From: Berghia stephanieae | Taxonomy: Eukaryota > Mollusca > Gastropoda > Nudibranchia > Aeolidiidae | Length of the DNA stretch: 64,000 nt | Direction of reading: 5' to 3' | NCBI GenBank assembly: GCA_034508935.3 | Contig: CM067443.1 | Coordinates: 130,156,142 to 130,220,141, forward strand | Shown: positions 47,090-58,859 of the stretch, one piece after another | Layout: the number at the start of each line of letters is the position of its first letter | How positions within the stretch are numbered: the stretch's first letter is position 1 | Translations under genes and position numbers: made by a program | The notes under the pieces: generated by a model | The model's database searches: none | What the model was told of the DNA's origin: nothing | What the model saw: only the letters and a program-made list of their open reading frames with translations

Positions 47090-47514
47090 CCCATTTGTCT
47101 CTCCCCTTCCCCTTCAACCATCAACTAGCTAATCAAACAACACCACTGGTCTTCTATATCAACTGTGACATCTGGTGCCATTCTGTCTGGCCCGACGTCA
47201 TAAAAACGGGACCGTCACCAAGTTCACGAGACTGAGCACAGGTGTCAAAATATGACATAAGACATAATGATTTTGTGGTTTTGAGGAAAATGCTTGACAC
47301 GGCAAATATGAGAAATTCTCAAAATCAGTGTTTGTTTATCAAAAAAAAATTTGAAAACGGAGGAATTGTGATGGGGATGGGCGGAGATAAACTACCATTT
47401 AGGCGGAAATCCGCCTTTAGGCGGAAGATTCTCAGCCCTGTTATATGGAAGGTCTCCCATCGTCACAACACACCGTTCGACAAGATGCTCTGCCGTCTCA
47501 GGTTCTTGCCCCGT
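45300..47514. mobile_element. Fold-back (palindromic) element, split by a CAGGG element
   Basis: The left arm (CGGGGCAAGAACCTGAGACG, GAACGGTGTGTTGTGACGAT, GGGAGACCTTCCATATAAGC, TACTGCATCCCAAG, then G-rich runs) is the inverse of the right side (C-rich runs, CTTGGGATGTAGTAGCTTATAT, then after the insert GGAAGGTCTCCCATCGTCAC ... GGTTCTTGCCCCG). The arms are about 110 bp of near-perfect inverted repeat. The centre (45405-45535) is built of GGGGTTTGGGAGGGGGG and its complement, capable of hairpins and G-quadruplexes. It has no coding content and no clear target duplication. Without the insert it is about 340 bp. A related hairpin lies at 51443-51531. Confidence 0.8.
45570..47440 (+). mobile_element. 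CAGGG element, full length, with minisatellite and GA cores
   Basis: Ends are CAGGGGTGAGAAT and ATTCTCAGCCCTG (13-bp inverted repeat, one mismatch). TTATAT is duplicated exactly at 45564-45569 and 47441-47446, inside the fold-back element. Order of parts: 5' unique region (45570-45755), GTGGTGGTTGTAGTAG minisatellite (45755-46490), middle unique region, GA array (46963-47089), 3' unique region with GTGACATCTGGTGCCATTCT and GGACCGTCACCAAGTTCACG, and a GGCGGAAATCCGCCTTTAGG inverted motif just inside the end. No transposase frame; non-autonomous. The superfamily is not identified. Confidence 0.88.
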
Positions 47515-47809
47515 AGTACTAAGTAGTAGTAGTATCTAGAGAGGTGGGCCGGTGTTACCAATACTTAGCTTCTATACCAGGATAAATCATTCGTTTGGAC
47601 CGAAAAATAAATAAAAAACTTACCGCTTACCGTCAAAAGCAGTTTAGATTTGAAGATGCATTTGTTTTCTATCAAAAAACATTCGGTACTGGACAATCCT
47701 TGATGAATTTCAAAAGTTGTGTTGAAATTATATCCTAATTTTTTTCATGATTCATTCCTCGCGAAATCGTGTGGGTCTCGTTTCTGTTATCAAGGGTGCC
47801 GCCCCCAGG

Positions 47810-48227
47810 CAGGGTTGCCAGATCATTTTTGAGTAAGAGACCAAACTGCTATAGCAAGAGGCCAGATTCCTCGGCAGGAGGCCAAATACCACCAAACCCA
47901 CCTTAGCCTCGCGAAAACTCTTTAGATTTGTTGAACAATTTATTTCCCCCATTTTTGAAGAAGAAAAAAGAAAATTAATTTAAAGGAACATTCGCTGTAC
48001 TCACCTTAATCAAAACACCATTTCGCCATTGCAATCTGTGGCGTTAGCACGTGTTGCATTTAGATATTTAGATTGCCAAAGTTTTACCGGTACCAGAGTA
48101 AAACGATATAACGGGGAAAGTCAGAGGAAGCCAAAAAGTTGGTTACAGGAGGCCAAGTGGCCAAACCAAATTTTGGGAGGCCAAATGGCTTGGGAAAAGC
48201 CACCAGGAGGCCAAACTAGCAACCCTG
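47810..48227. mobile_element. hAT-type MITE
   Basis: Ends are CAGGGTTGCCAG and CTAGCAACCCTG (12-bp inverted repeat, one mismatch). The 8-bp flanks are CCCCCAGG (47802-47809) and GCCCCAGG (48228-48235), a duplication with one mismatch. CAGGGTTGCCA ends with 8-bp duplications are typical of hAT elements (family knowledge). The interior is full of AGGAGGCCAAAT / GAGGCCAAAC motifs near both ends. No transposase. Confidence 0.85.
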
Positions 48228-48354
48228 GCCCCAGGTTTTTTAAAAAGTTTATTGGGAAAAAGATACGGGAAAAAGTGTCCATAGATAGGTATGCAATTTG
48301 GTGCATTAGTGCAGTAAAAATTGGTGCGCAAAATTAGTTCGTAGCGGATGCGAG

Positions 48355-48425
48355 ACTGCGTGCGTGTGTGTGTGTGTGTGCATGTGTGTGTCTCTTTTTT
48401 TTTTTTTGGGGGGGGGGGGGGGTGC
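48355..48425. repeat. (GT)n and poly-T/poly-G tract
   Basis: A GT run followed by T and G homopolymers. Confidence 0.8.
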
Positions 48426-48900
48426 CTGCGTTGCGTACACGGTAACGGGGCATCTCGCCTCAGGATCTAAGTACACGTAAACTGATTTACCATTGCAACA
48501 CAAGCAATAGATGGTCCTCGCTGTCGTGACCGCGCGCGCTCGTGTGTGTGTGTTGTGGTGTGTGTTATGTTTTTAAAAATCAAAACAATTTTAACCATTA
48601 TTGGCGAGATTCCATCTTACACTCCCCAAACTCCAGATCTTAGTTATCATTAAAAGACAAGCTTTGCGATTTATAGTTTAATTGAAGCCCGAGTCGAAAT
48701 ATGCTCTTACTACTGCTCTCTTGGTGGAAACGATTTATTCTGCATAAGCAAAAAAACTGTCACTGTAAAAGGTTAAAATTTCACGAAGTACGCACCGTGA
48801 ACACCGCTGTAACAATCCTTTGATATACATCATCAGGCAACCCATTGTTTCTTTCATCTTTTCCCATTCCCCCTTACTATCCCCCCCATCCCCCCGCCCA

Positions 48901-48946
<46 letters not shown>

Positions 48947-50779
48947 TCTCTCTTTCTTTCTTATCATAGTGTTATCCCTTCCCATCTCAATGTAAAATGA
49001 AAACGTTCTGCTGTTTGCAGATACATGTATGATTGTTTTGTTTTTTCTCTCTCACTCGGCTAGGATTAAAAACCAAGACATCAGGTAATTGGTGTCTAAT
49101 GCCAAAGTATAGATTCTCTCTTTGGCCAATTTAGTCACGCACGTGGCAGTCAAGCTATTTATTATGTTCTGCCTATAACACACAATAAGTGGGATTTTGG
49201 GGGTGGGTACGAAAGAAATCAAGGTCATAAGTAACCGTGCACAAGAGCTGTATAGGGAATTGGTTTCTGGGGGTCTTGCAAATACCAAATATTTTATGGA
49301 AAGCTCTTTCGAACTCCAAGACGTCTGGTTTGTTTTGCTATCTTGGAACAAACGAAACAGAGATGTCTTGAGGTGTGACCTAGTTGTCTGATTTTGTGAC
49401 CTGGATGTAAAGTTTTTTGACCTAGATGTATCCTTTTGTGTGTGCAAGCCATGCGGGTATGTACAGCGATAGCTTGCCAGTTGAGGAAAAAAAAAGAAGA
49501 AGCAGCGTATCCGCATTTGAAAAGCAAAACAAAAAAACCCTGAAAAAACAAAACAACTTAACCTTTTAAAGGCGAATATCAATCTTACTTGGACCAAAAA
49601 TAAAAAATTACCGTTTTCATCAAAAGACAAAAAACAAATTACAATTTAAAAACTTGAGCTTTTATATAGGGTAATATCCACCCAACGTGCTCAAAGCGCT
49701 TTTTATCAATATTCTTACTGCTCTTATGGTGGAAACGTTTATTTTTTCTGCGTTAAAAAATAATATAAATGACGACTATTATTTGAAAACAAAAAAATCA
49801 ATGTCACTGGCAAAGGGTTAATTGCAGTACTCCTGCATCCTGTGAGACTCCTACGGCACTTGCTAATCATAAAAAAAGGAAATAGCAATCAACAATACTA
49901 AGTTGAAAAAAAAAGAAGAAAAAAGGAGGAGGGGGGGGGGGGGGGGGGAGAGAGCAAACCCAGTAGCAATGCAACCTTTAGCGGCCAAATTCGATCTTTG
50001 ACCTAACACCAAATCCTCTTTCATCAAAAGACAAGTAACGGCAAAACGATTATAGACAATTGAAGTCCGAGTTGCGATAGTCTGACTGCTCTCTTGGTGG
50101 AAAAGCTGTATTCTCCGTTAACAATAATAAAGATAAAAGCAAACTATTATCTGAAAGCAAAAAATTTGCTTCGCTGTTAAGGGGTTAAGAACATCTGCCA
50201 GCATCGTTGACAAGCTCTACGTCACCAAGCCACACGTCTCCCTTTCGTCTTCATCATGCAACCCCCCCCCCCCCCCCCTCTCCACTCTCACGGTGGTGGT
50301 GGCGGCGGATAAAAAAGGCCTTTTTTTCTTTTATTCAATCAACTTGACTGCTGGTGGACCCTAGGCCTCTCTACAAGTCCAAGAAATAATACTCACTTTT
50401 TCTCTGCTCCAACGAAAATATCTACCCCCTACCGGTCTAATTATTTGTAGCAGACGACAAATTTCTCAAAACGGTCACGTGACACTATAAAAACAACACA
50501 GGAAGTCCATGAAAGCTTATTTACGGCATTTCCTTTGAACCGTGTAAACAACAAAATTTCGTTTTCATTCGACTCAACGGGTCAGATTGGCCGGTATTTT
50601 TTAACGAACTAAAGTTCTGAAAAATCAAAATGTTTCTTAGAAAGGTGAAAGATGCTAGTTTTTGAAACAGAGGTAGGTTTTTAAAAAAAATCTTTATATT
50701 TTACGTGAATGCATGCTCAAGGCGAGTTGGACGTGCAGCGGAGGTTGGTAGGCCAAAGGCCCACCTCTCTAGTTAGGTA

Positions 50780-52085
50780 GTTTGGTAAACGTCCATTTGG
50801 CCCTCCAGCAGGGAGCCGATAAATGGGCTAGTGGCTGTGACCCGATTTTTTGGACTTTAGAGTGATGGGTCTCAGAAAAAGTTCCATAGATTTTTTGTTT
50901 ATGGATGGATTTTAATGATTGATGTCTTATTTTCTTCGGGAGAAATTACTCTATCGTTTGGTGTAGTTTATTTTAAAATCAATGACAATTTAGTATAACT
51001 TTTGATTATGGATAAAATAGGGTATAATTTAGCTTTGGATAATCAAAAGATTAGAACTTGGTAAATCAAAATTTCATGCTGGCTCGTTTATTTAACATCT
51101 TAACTTTTATATAAAATTAAATTCAGGGGAAAGTTGTATACCGCATCCATGAAATTCGTTCCAGCAAAATCCTTACTCAAATATTAGCGGCCATTTTAGA
51201 CCAGTTTTGAAATCTAAATGGTGGTTACTACCGGAAATGCAACACTTTTCAGGTCACAAAGTCCGTCAGTAAATAACAAAGGCAAATAGAAAACCATTTT
51301 TCAGCCTTTAAACTAACATAACTTTTCTTCTGCTTATCTGATTTTCACAATTTTGGTATCATTAGAATCGTGTTGAAAAGCACTTTAAAATGATATAGGT
51401 TTCATTGAGCTCAATCCAATTTGAATTTTTTACCAAAGTACCTACTCTAGTAGGGGGTTTGATTGGGAGGGAAACTTTTTTTTGTTTTAAATAAAGTCTC
51501 CCCCCTCCCAAACCCCCTACACTAGAACTTCTATTTTTTCTTACCCTCTTCTCTTGGGCACTGGACAATTGTGTTGCTTAGCTTAGCAGTGAGCACCACT
51601 CAGTAAGGATTGTTTTTATACTCTTTGCTTTAACGTTGAGCTTACTAGATATGTCAACAAAAACATGCATGCCAAGAAAAATTGAGAATGATGGCCCTTG
51701 TTTTACGACAATGGTTTCTTTTTGTTTACGGCAACGAGGCGGGAGGGTTTTTGTTCGAAGTGACTATCTCCGAATGCTCGGGAAAAATAATCTGGATCTC
51801 TATTTCTCCGGTTTCCGTTCTCACGATTGTTTTTGGTTAGGTTGCGAGAGTGTATGTGTGAATGTGTATGCATTTTTTAAAAATTTATTTATTTTATTTT
51901 TTGGGGGGAGCGCTCTGTCTTTTATTCCCAACTTTCTGTAAGACTTCTATCTTGAGTTTGTGCTATCCTGTCTTTCAACATCTGTTCCCGTCTTGAATTG
52001 AGACTTTGGCTTTAAAATTTAGGTTTACTTGTTTGTCTTTGATAGAGCAGTAAGAAGTGCAAAAGTGAACGCGCCACGGAGTATT
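50780..52085. other. Non-coding stretch with one hairpin
   Basis: No coding exon recognised. 51443-51531 is a perfect-to-near-perfect hairpin (CTAGTAGGGGGTTTG ... CAAACCCCCTACACTAG) related to the centre of the fold-back element at 45300. An open frame at 51636-51941 shows no recognisable domain. Confidence 0.45.
51443..51531. repeat. G-rich/C-rich hairpin related to the fold-back centre
   Basis: The arms CTAGTAGGGGGTTTGATTGG and CTCCCAAACCCCCTACACTAG enclose TTTTTTTTTGTTTTAAATAAAG. Nearly the same sequence lies at 45411-45480. It is either a solo copy of that element's centre or a minimal mobile hairpin. Confidence 0.7.
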
Positions 52086-52089
52086 CCGA

Positions 52090-52400
52090 TGCGCTTTTAT
52101 ATAACGCAATATGCACTAAACGTGCCCAAAGCGCTTTACAGGGGATCCCTGGTCAACAGCAACAACATTTAACATTTAGGACGGGACATGACGCCTCTTA
52201 GGCGGTTTTACATTTTGTTTCGGACAGAGACAACGCGGACAGAGACAACGTAGCCAGGTACTCATTTTACACATAGGTACGGTGAGAGAATGTGAGTAAA
52301 GAGCCTTCTCCAAGAACTCAATTATGCGCCGAGCGAGGCTCGAACACAGGACCTTCCGATCCGAAACGAGTGTCATACCACTTGACCACATAGCCGTACA
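52090..52400 (-). mobile_element. tRNA-Pro-derived SINE
   Basis: The minus-strand head GGCTATGTGGTCAAGTGGTA, CACTCGTTTCGGATCGGAAG, GTCCTGTGTTCGAGCCTCGC resembles tRNA-Pro (TTGGTCTAGGGGTATGATTCTCGCTTCGGG in the family), with A and B boxes. The body has ACTCACATTCTCTCACCGT and the tail is AAAGCGCTTTGGGCACGTTT then AGTGCATATTGCG. Relatives: 54460-54766, 55362-55655, 58384-58680. Confidence 0.85.
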
Positions 52401-52599
52401 AAAGTTGGACGTTCTATTTGCCTAAATTCCTGAAAAGATTAGCAATACCTAGGCTACATTAATTATTTGTAATGTATTCACAAACTTTAGGTGGTAGTGA
52501 GAAACACATGGCGACCGACCGACGTAAAATGCAAATAAGTACTAGGGCTAGGCGGGTACCCGCGGGTAATAAAGTTAAACCGGGTAATCGGGTAAATGG

Positions 52600-52780
52600 G
52601 GCGGGTAATGAGTACATCATGAACACAACTACTACAACGACGACGACCACCACCACCACATCATCATCACTACCACAACAACAACGACCACTATCACATC
52701 ATCATCATCACTACCACTAATACTACAACCACCACCACATTATCCTCACTACCACCAGTACTACAATCACTACCATTAGG
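52600..52780. repeat. CAC/ATC-rich minisatellite
   Basis: ACAACTACTACAACGACGAC-type trinucleotide array, similar in composition to the CAGGG-element minisatellite in reverse. It follows a GGGTAATCGGGTAAATGGGG-rich patch at 52550-52610 that resembles a hAT-type terminal region, though no partner end was found. Confidence 0.6.
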
Positions 52781-53018
52781 TTTTGGCGCTTTATTTTATT
52801 TAAAATAAGGAAACTTTGGGATTGTATTTGGCAATGTGTTTATTTATTATAATATAATTCTAATCGGTTATCTATTTGGAATTACAAATATGTAAACTCA
52901 ATGCCAGGTACCGTTCCAATTCCCTTATTTTGTGTGTAAAAATTATTCTTTCGGTATTGGAAGTCCTATGAGTGGTGTCTGAAATTCTTGTGAGCGAAAT
53001 TTACAGTTGGCGTCCCTG

Positions 53019-53603
<585 letters not shown>

Positions 53604-53609
53604 ATGAAG

Positions 53610-54110
53610 GGAGTCGTGATAATTCTATAGTGAGCAAAACATTGATAACAGAAAAAAAATGTTGGAGAGGGAAGGGGTAGGTCATAGAATGAAAAAGATT
53701 TTATGTTTGAGTTTGGGAGATAACGATATGTGATGACAATGATGATGATGATGAAGATTGCATTATCTTACCTTACATGCGGTGCTAAATAAATAAATAA
53801 TCCGATACAGAAATGATAAACTAATTTCCGGAATGTCACCAATGATAAGCACACTTCCACTTAACACCCCCCCCCCCCCCCCCCTAATTAAATATATAAC
53901 TTTTCAAAAATCCAGCAAATTGAACGAAACGAGAGAAAAAAAAAAAAAGCGGTTGTGACCAACCGGGGTTGAAACAAAGAGTGACGAACATTTGATTGCT
54001 TATTACACACTACACACAGCACCTGTGTAACGAATACAATGGCCTTAATTAACCAGTATGACGCAAGACCCTCATGCTATGGCCAGTATTATAGTTACGT
54101 CATGCTTCCG
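53610..54110. other. Non-coding stretch
   Basis: AT-rich with a poly-C run near 53867-53884. Nothing recognised. Confidence 0.4.
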
Positions 54111-54459
54111 ACTCTTAAAGGCTTCATACACGCTCAGTTTTCATCTAGGGACGATCGCGGAACAGGCAAATCGGAGATAAAACGCAATGTGTGAGTGACC
54201 ATATACCGGTCGCTCGCCAAGCCTGCCTTGCTTAATATTTTTCGAAGTGATCGGCGATCGGGGGAGCGGCAGTATAGAAAATTGGACAATTTTTTGCGGA
54301 TTTTCGCTGTTTTGACGTCAGATTCGTGATCAGCGTCAAATGTGCAATAGGTTTGATACCAAGAACTATGTTTTTACTCCAAAAATTGATGAAATTAGAA
54401 ATAAATTTTAATTAATAGTGAGGCTATGTGGCCGACAGAACAGTGCCCCTCCCTGTTCT

Positions 54460-54766
54460 GTGATGGGGTCTAGTGGTATGACTCTCGCTTTCGGATCGGA
54501 AGGTCCAGGTTTCGAGACCCGCTCTGAGTGGGCAGAGTTGAGTCCTTGGAAAAGGCTCTTTACTCACATTCTCTCACCGTACTCAGACGTAAAATGAGTA
54601 CATGGCCGTTCGTTGTCTTTGTCGGAAAAAAATAAATGGTAATATCGGCTGACAGGCGTCATGTCTCGTTCTTCATGTTTAGCATTGCTGTTGGCTTGGG
54701 ACCCTTGTAAAGCGCTTTGAGCACGTCTAGTGGATATTCCGCCAAATAAATGCTGTGTTATTATTT
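54460..54766 (+). mobile_element. tRNA-Pro-derived SINE
   Basis: The head GGGGTCTAGTGGTATGACTC, TCGCTTTCGGATCGGAAGGT and GTTTCGAGACCC is close to tRNA-Pro. The body is TTTACTCACATTCTCTCACC and the tail is AAAGCGCTTTGAGCACGTCT, AGTGGATATTCCGCC, AAATAAATGC. It lies just inside the left arm of the long-TIR element. Confidence 0.88.
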
Positions 54767-55361
54767 TTATTAATAATATTTTTATAAATTTTGAGTCAGG
54801 AAGAGGTAGATGAACAAAAGGTTTCGTTCTTGATCACTGTAAAATTTATAATGGATTTTCCGACTTTCGTAATTTCCAATGTAATGACATAATATGACAG
54901 TTATTATCATTATTAACCTTTTTAATTTTTAATTTAGTTTTTTTTTTTTTTTTTTTGGTACTTTTTTTGTTTGTTTGTTTTGTTTTGGTTGTACTCTTTT
55001 CTTTTTTTTCTTTTTTTTTTTCTCCTCGTTGACGCGACATCACAGTTGACCTTGACACAAACATACTTTGGGATTGGCAGATGATTCCTTCTATTGATGC
55101 TCTGTTTTAAATTAATATACTCACAAAGTCCGCCAGCAAGAAATAACGCTCCCAAAAATCTACATAGAACCTTGAACCTTTATAGTCTGATATATTTTAA
55201 TGAGAACTAATCATGAAAATGGGTGTCTGAAAACAATAACAATGAGATGAGTGACGTCAATTTGGTTCCTTCTATAAATATCCGAGAACTTTATTCACTC
55301 CATCCGCTCTCTCCTCCTTCAATACATGTGTATCTATTCTCTCATCACTGTCTTGTACGTC

Positions 55362-55655
55362 TATGCATGTGGTATTGTGATATGACACTCGCCTTTGGAT
55401 CGGACGGTACTGGGTTCGAGTCCCGCTCTGAGTGGCGCATAATTGAGTCCTTGGAAAAAGCTCTTTACTCGCATTCTCTCACCTTGTTCATATTTAAAAT
55501 GAGTACCTCGCTGTTTACAAGGTCGTCTCTGTCGGGGAAACAATTGCAATATCGCTTAACAGTTATGTCTCGTCTAACATGTTTTGCTATTGGTCAAGGA
55601 CCCTTATAAAGTGATTTGAACACCTTTATTGAATATAGCGGTATATATAGCGCAA
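55362..55655 (+). mobile_element. tRNA-Pro-derived SINE
   Basis: A diverged head (GATATGACACTCGCCTTTGG, GTTCGAGTCCCGC) with the same body and a worn tail (AAAGTGATTTGAACACC). It sits inside the long-TIR element, followed by a CT array at 55661-55712. Confidence 0.85.
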
Positions 55656-55658
55656 GTA

Positions 55659-55704
<46 letters not shown>

Positions 55705-56919
55705 CTCTCTCTCCTATGTTACATTACTATAGCTATTGCTACATATGATGCGAATATCTTGGACGGTTATTGATGGTATGAGTTTAGGTAAAACACTCAC
55801 AACATCCACCAGTCGGAAATAACGTACCGTCACACAAAACTACGAGTAACCTTGAACGTTAAAAGTCTGATTGATATAATTTAGTGAGAACTAAATACCA
55901 AAATGGTTGCCTTAATACGATAACAAAGAGTTGAATGATGTCAATTTCGTTCCTTCAACAGTATGATATAATTTAGTGAGAAGTAATCACTGTTGTGCGC
56001 AAGACGAAAGATAGAATAGAGAGACAGTAACTGGGGCCGGTTCTGTCGACCACATAGACTCACTATTAATTAAAATGTATTTCTAATTTCAACAATTTTT
56101 GGAGTAAACACACAGTTCTTAGTATCAATCCTATAGTAAATTTGACGCTGATCACGAATCCGACGTGAAAACAGCGAAAAATCCGAGAGAGAAAAAATTG
56201 TCCACTTTTTCTATACTGCCACGCCCCCGATTGCCGATCGCCTTGAAAAATACCTCACCGTGTGTGCGCAAAATTCATCTGCGACTGACTCAGGGATCGG
56301 GTCACAGATACCCAGTTTTGCCTGTCCCTCGATCCTCCCTGGATGAGAGCTGAGCGTGTAAGGCCCTCTTAGTTTGGGATGTGGCGGGGAGAGTTTACAT
56401 TTTGCAGCAATCAAAATTAGGACTTTATAATAGTGCTGGGTCGAGTTTGAAACGATCAAATCGAGCGGGTTTTCGATCGAGTCCTCTAAAATCGAGTCGG
56501 TTTCGGGCGGGTTTCGAGTCAGTGACGTCATCGAGCAGTGATTCGTTTGAAAAAAAAAAAAAAACACGAGCAACTCGTTTGCCACAGGAAACTTCACATA
56601 CCCCTCCCTCTCTTATGTCTGTGGCTGGCTTGACTGCAGCTGGTTATGATGGGGGCTGCCAGATGGCCAAGTTCAAAATTGGTTACTAAGAAACGCTTTT
56701 CTATTATTATTCATTTAAAAAAAAAATATTTTATTAAAAAAAAATGAAAAGATAAGTTTATCCAACTGTAGTCGATTGTTTTGTTAATCAAAACAAATGA
56801 GTTTTTCAAGGGAGTCAGAATGCTTGTGGTGTTTGGCTATTTGGGGTCTATTTGACTACTTGGGCAAGAAGAAATCTGGCTGTCTGGCAGCCTTGATTAT
56901 GATCGTTCGTCGCATCACA

Positions 56920-56964
<45 letters not shown>

Positions 56965-58084
56965 CATCAAACAGTTGTTGATGGTGAAGGGTTGAGACCC
57001 CCCCCCCCCCCTCCCACCACCATCATCCCGCTGTCACCTTAACATTTCATATTTATGTCGCGCCAAAAGTTGTCGGCCGCCCCCACCTCCCATAATTTGT
57101 CACTGGTCGTCATCGCCTCTTGTGTGTGCGGGAAAGGTCGTGCCTTTCATTTCATTATTTGAAAAATAAATGAACAAGAATGGTGTGTTTTTATTAGGTA
57201 GGTAGATAATAATAATATTTAGCAGGTTCCACACCCAGACACACACGGATTGCCCGGACACGATGATAACGATGCCGACGACAATGGATGACGATGATGA
57301 TGATGATGATGATGATTATCGTGTTTCTGTTTAAAAAATGAAATACTTTAGCAGGTTCCACCCCACCCCCCACACGGATAGACCGGACCCGAAGATGATG
57401 ATTGTGGTTTTGCTGGCTGTTACGGCTGTGATGAGGATGATGATAATGATGATGATGATGATGACGATGGCGCAGATGGTGATTATTTGTTCGGTCGCTC
57501 AGTGGTACGGTGTCTCTTGTCACAAAATCAAGCCTTATCAATGGCCGGATGAGTGACAGTGATTGTTGAAAATTGTGATCCAGACGTTAAGTCCGTGTGT
57601 CAGGCACTTGACTCAGGTGTGAATGAATTCTTATCTTATAAGCAATGACGGGTATTGTAAAGAGCTTTAATACAAAAAGACTCCAAACAGCGATCGGTAC
57701 CTACTGTACGAAATGGATGTATGGTCGATATGGCGTGCCGGAGGAATAAATTAAATAAAATATTGTGAAGTTCATTGAGCATGGTAAATCCTTGGAAATG
57801 CGCTTTGAACTAATACACCTGCTAGACAACTCCGATTCCAATATAAACGACTGATTAATATTCCCACATATAAACTATAGTTAGCTGAAAATCTTTCTTT
57901 GTCGGGACTCCAAAAGTATGGAACGAATTAGACAAAGAAATCAAAGGGTCTTTTAGGAGCACTGATTGATTTTAGATTGATTATTACATTGAAATGTGTT
58001 GATATTTATTTTATCCATTATTATTAGGGTGGTGGTGATGATGATGATCCCGCTGATATGATGGTGATGATAAATAAATTAAAC

Positions 58085-58281
58085 ATAATTCCCTTTATTC
58101 ATCCCATAGGGGAGATTCGTCTTTTGGGTCTATTCTAAGGGAAGACTGGAATAACCCAAGCGATAGCCGCAGTGCAGCGCCGCAAATTTAGTTAGGGCAA
58201 GGTGACTTGCTCAAGACCACTCAGCGGCGGGTGATCGAACTCGGTACCTTTCGGGTGCCAACCAAAGACCGTACCGCTGCC
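58085..58281 (-). mobile_element. tRNA-derived SINE inside the hAT element
   Basis: Same family as 1847-2085: ATTCATCCCATAGGGG tail, GCAGTGCAGCGCCGCAAAT body, CGAACTCGGTACCTTTCGGG head with B box. A GAT array (58282-58318) abuts the head. Confidence 0.85.
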
Positions 58282-58283
58282 CC

Positions 58284-58318
<35 letters not shown>

Positions 58319-58383
58319 GGAACTAACAAAGAATACACAGGCATCTAAAATTGAAACATTCCATATTCAAAGCTAATGTTTTA

Positions 58384-58680
58384 CTTTAAAAAATTGAGCT
58401 TTACAATATCCACTAAATGTGATCAAAGCGCTTTGTAAAGGGGTCCCCGGTCAACAGCAACATTTGATATGTAGGACGGGACATGCCGCCTGTTAGGCGA
58501 TATTACAATTTTTCAGACAAAGACAACGCTGTTAACGGCCAGGTACTCATTTTACACCTGAGTACGGTGAGAGAATGTGAGTAAAAAGCCTTGTCCAAAG
58601 ACTCAACTATGCACCGAGCGCGAGGCTCGAACCCAGGACTTTCCGATCCCAAAGCGGGTGTCATACCACTAGACCATTAT
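58384..58680 (-). mobile_element. tRNA-Pro-derived SINE inside the hAT element
   Basis: Minus-strand copy with tail (ATCCACTAAATGTGATCAAA), body and head (GAGGCTCGAACCCAGGACTT reversed B box, GTGTCATACCACTAGACCAT reversed A box). The next 70 bp repeat part of the head's ACTAGACCACATAGCCGCAC in the same direction, perhaps an older SINE head. Confidence 0.88.
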
Positions 58681-58803
58681 AATGCACGAGACCCATGGTC
58701 GACTAGAGTACTACCTATAGTTACGTCATGACTAGACCACATAGCCGCACTACTGTAGGAGTGTTCATTGATAGAGGGATGCGTGTGTGTCATAGAAATA
58801 GCC

Positions 58804-58806
58804 TTA

Positions 58807-58837
<31 letters not shown>

Positions 58838-58859
58838 TGTATGTGTGTGTGTGTGTGTG
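58804..58859. repeat. (GT)n microsatellite
   Basis: GT run with two ATGT interruptions. Confidence 0.9.

Larger units (their letters stand above)
47536..50772. mobile_element. Candidate 3.2-kb element with CTAGAGAGGTGGGCC ends
   Basis: A 15-bp perfect inverted match, CTAGAGAGGTGGGCC at 47536-47550 and its inverse at 50758-50772, brackets this stretch. The target could be a CTAG duplication shared with the ends, which makes it ambiguous. Internally a unit (ACTGCTCTCTTGGTGGAAA, then TTATTCTGCG-like, then TGTCACTG...AAGGGTTAA) recurs near 48712, 49717 and 50083. It holds the hAT MITE at 47810 and a CT array at 48903-48960. No coding frame is supported. A chance inverted match of this length cannot be excluded. 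Confidence 0.35.
54118..56365. mobile_element. Long-TIR (Mutator-like) MITE
   Basis: Inverted arms of about 330 bp lie at 54118-54445 and 56035-56365: AAGGCTTCATACACGCTCAG versus GGCCTTACACGCTCAG at the tips, then shared blocks including CATCTAGGGACGATCG-like, GATCGGCGATCGGGGG-like, GGCAGTATAGAAAA, TTCGTGATCAGCGTCAAAT and TTAATTAATAGTGAG. Identity is about 80%. CTCTTA flanks both ends (54112-54117, 56366-56371) as the core of an imperfect 9-bp duplication. Long TIRs with about 9-bp duplications suggest the Mutator superfamily (inference). No transposase. Two tRNA-Pro SINEs, two copies of the 36510-type repeat and a CT array lie inside. Confidence 0.8.

Noticed and set aside
49052-49630. 192-codon minus-strand open frame
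   Set aside because: Phe/Ser/Thr-rich, no domain, crosses the repeated unit at 49717 and has no splice or start context. Likely chance.
50470-50520. Possible housekeeping promoter (GTCACGTGAC, ACTATAAAAAC, GGAAGT close together) 6.5 kb upstream of METTL2
   Set aside because: No transcript link, it lies inside a candidate transposon, and CACGTGA also occurs by chance in METTL2 intron 4. Recorded only as a lead.
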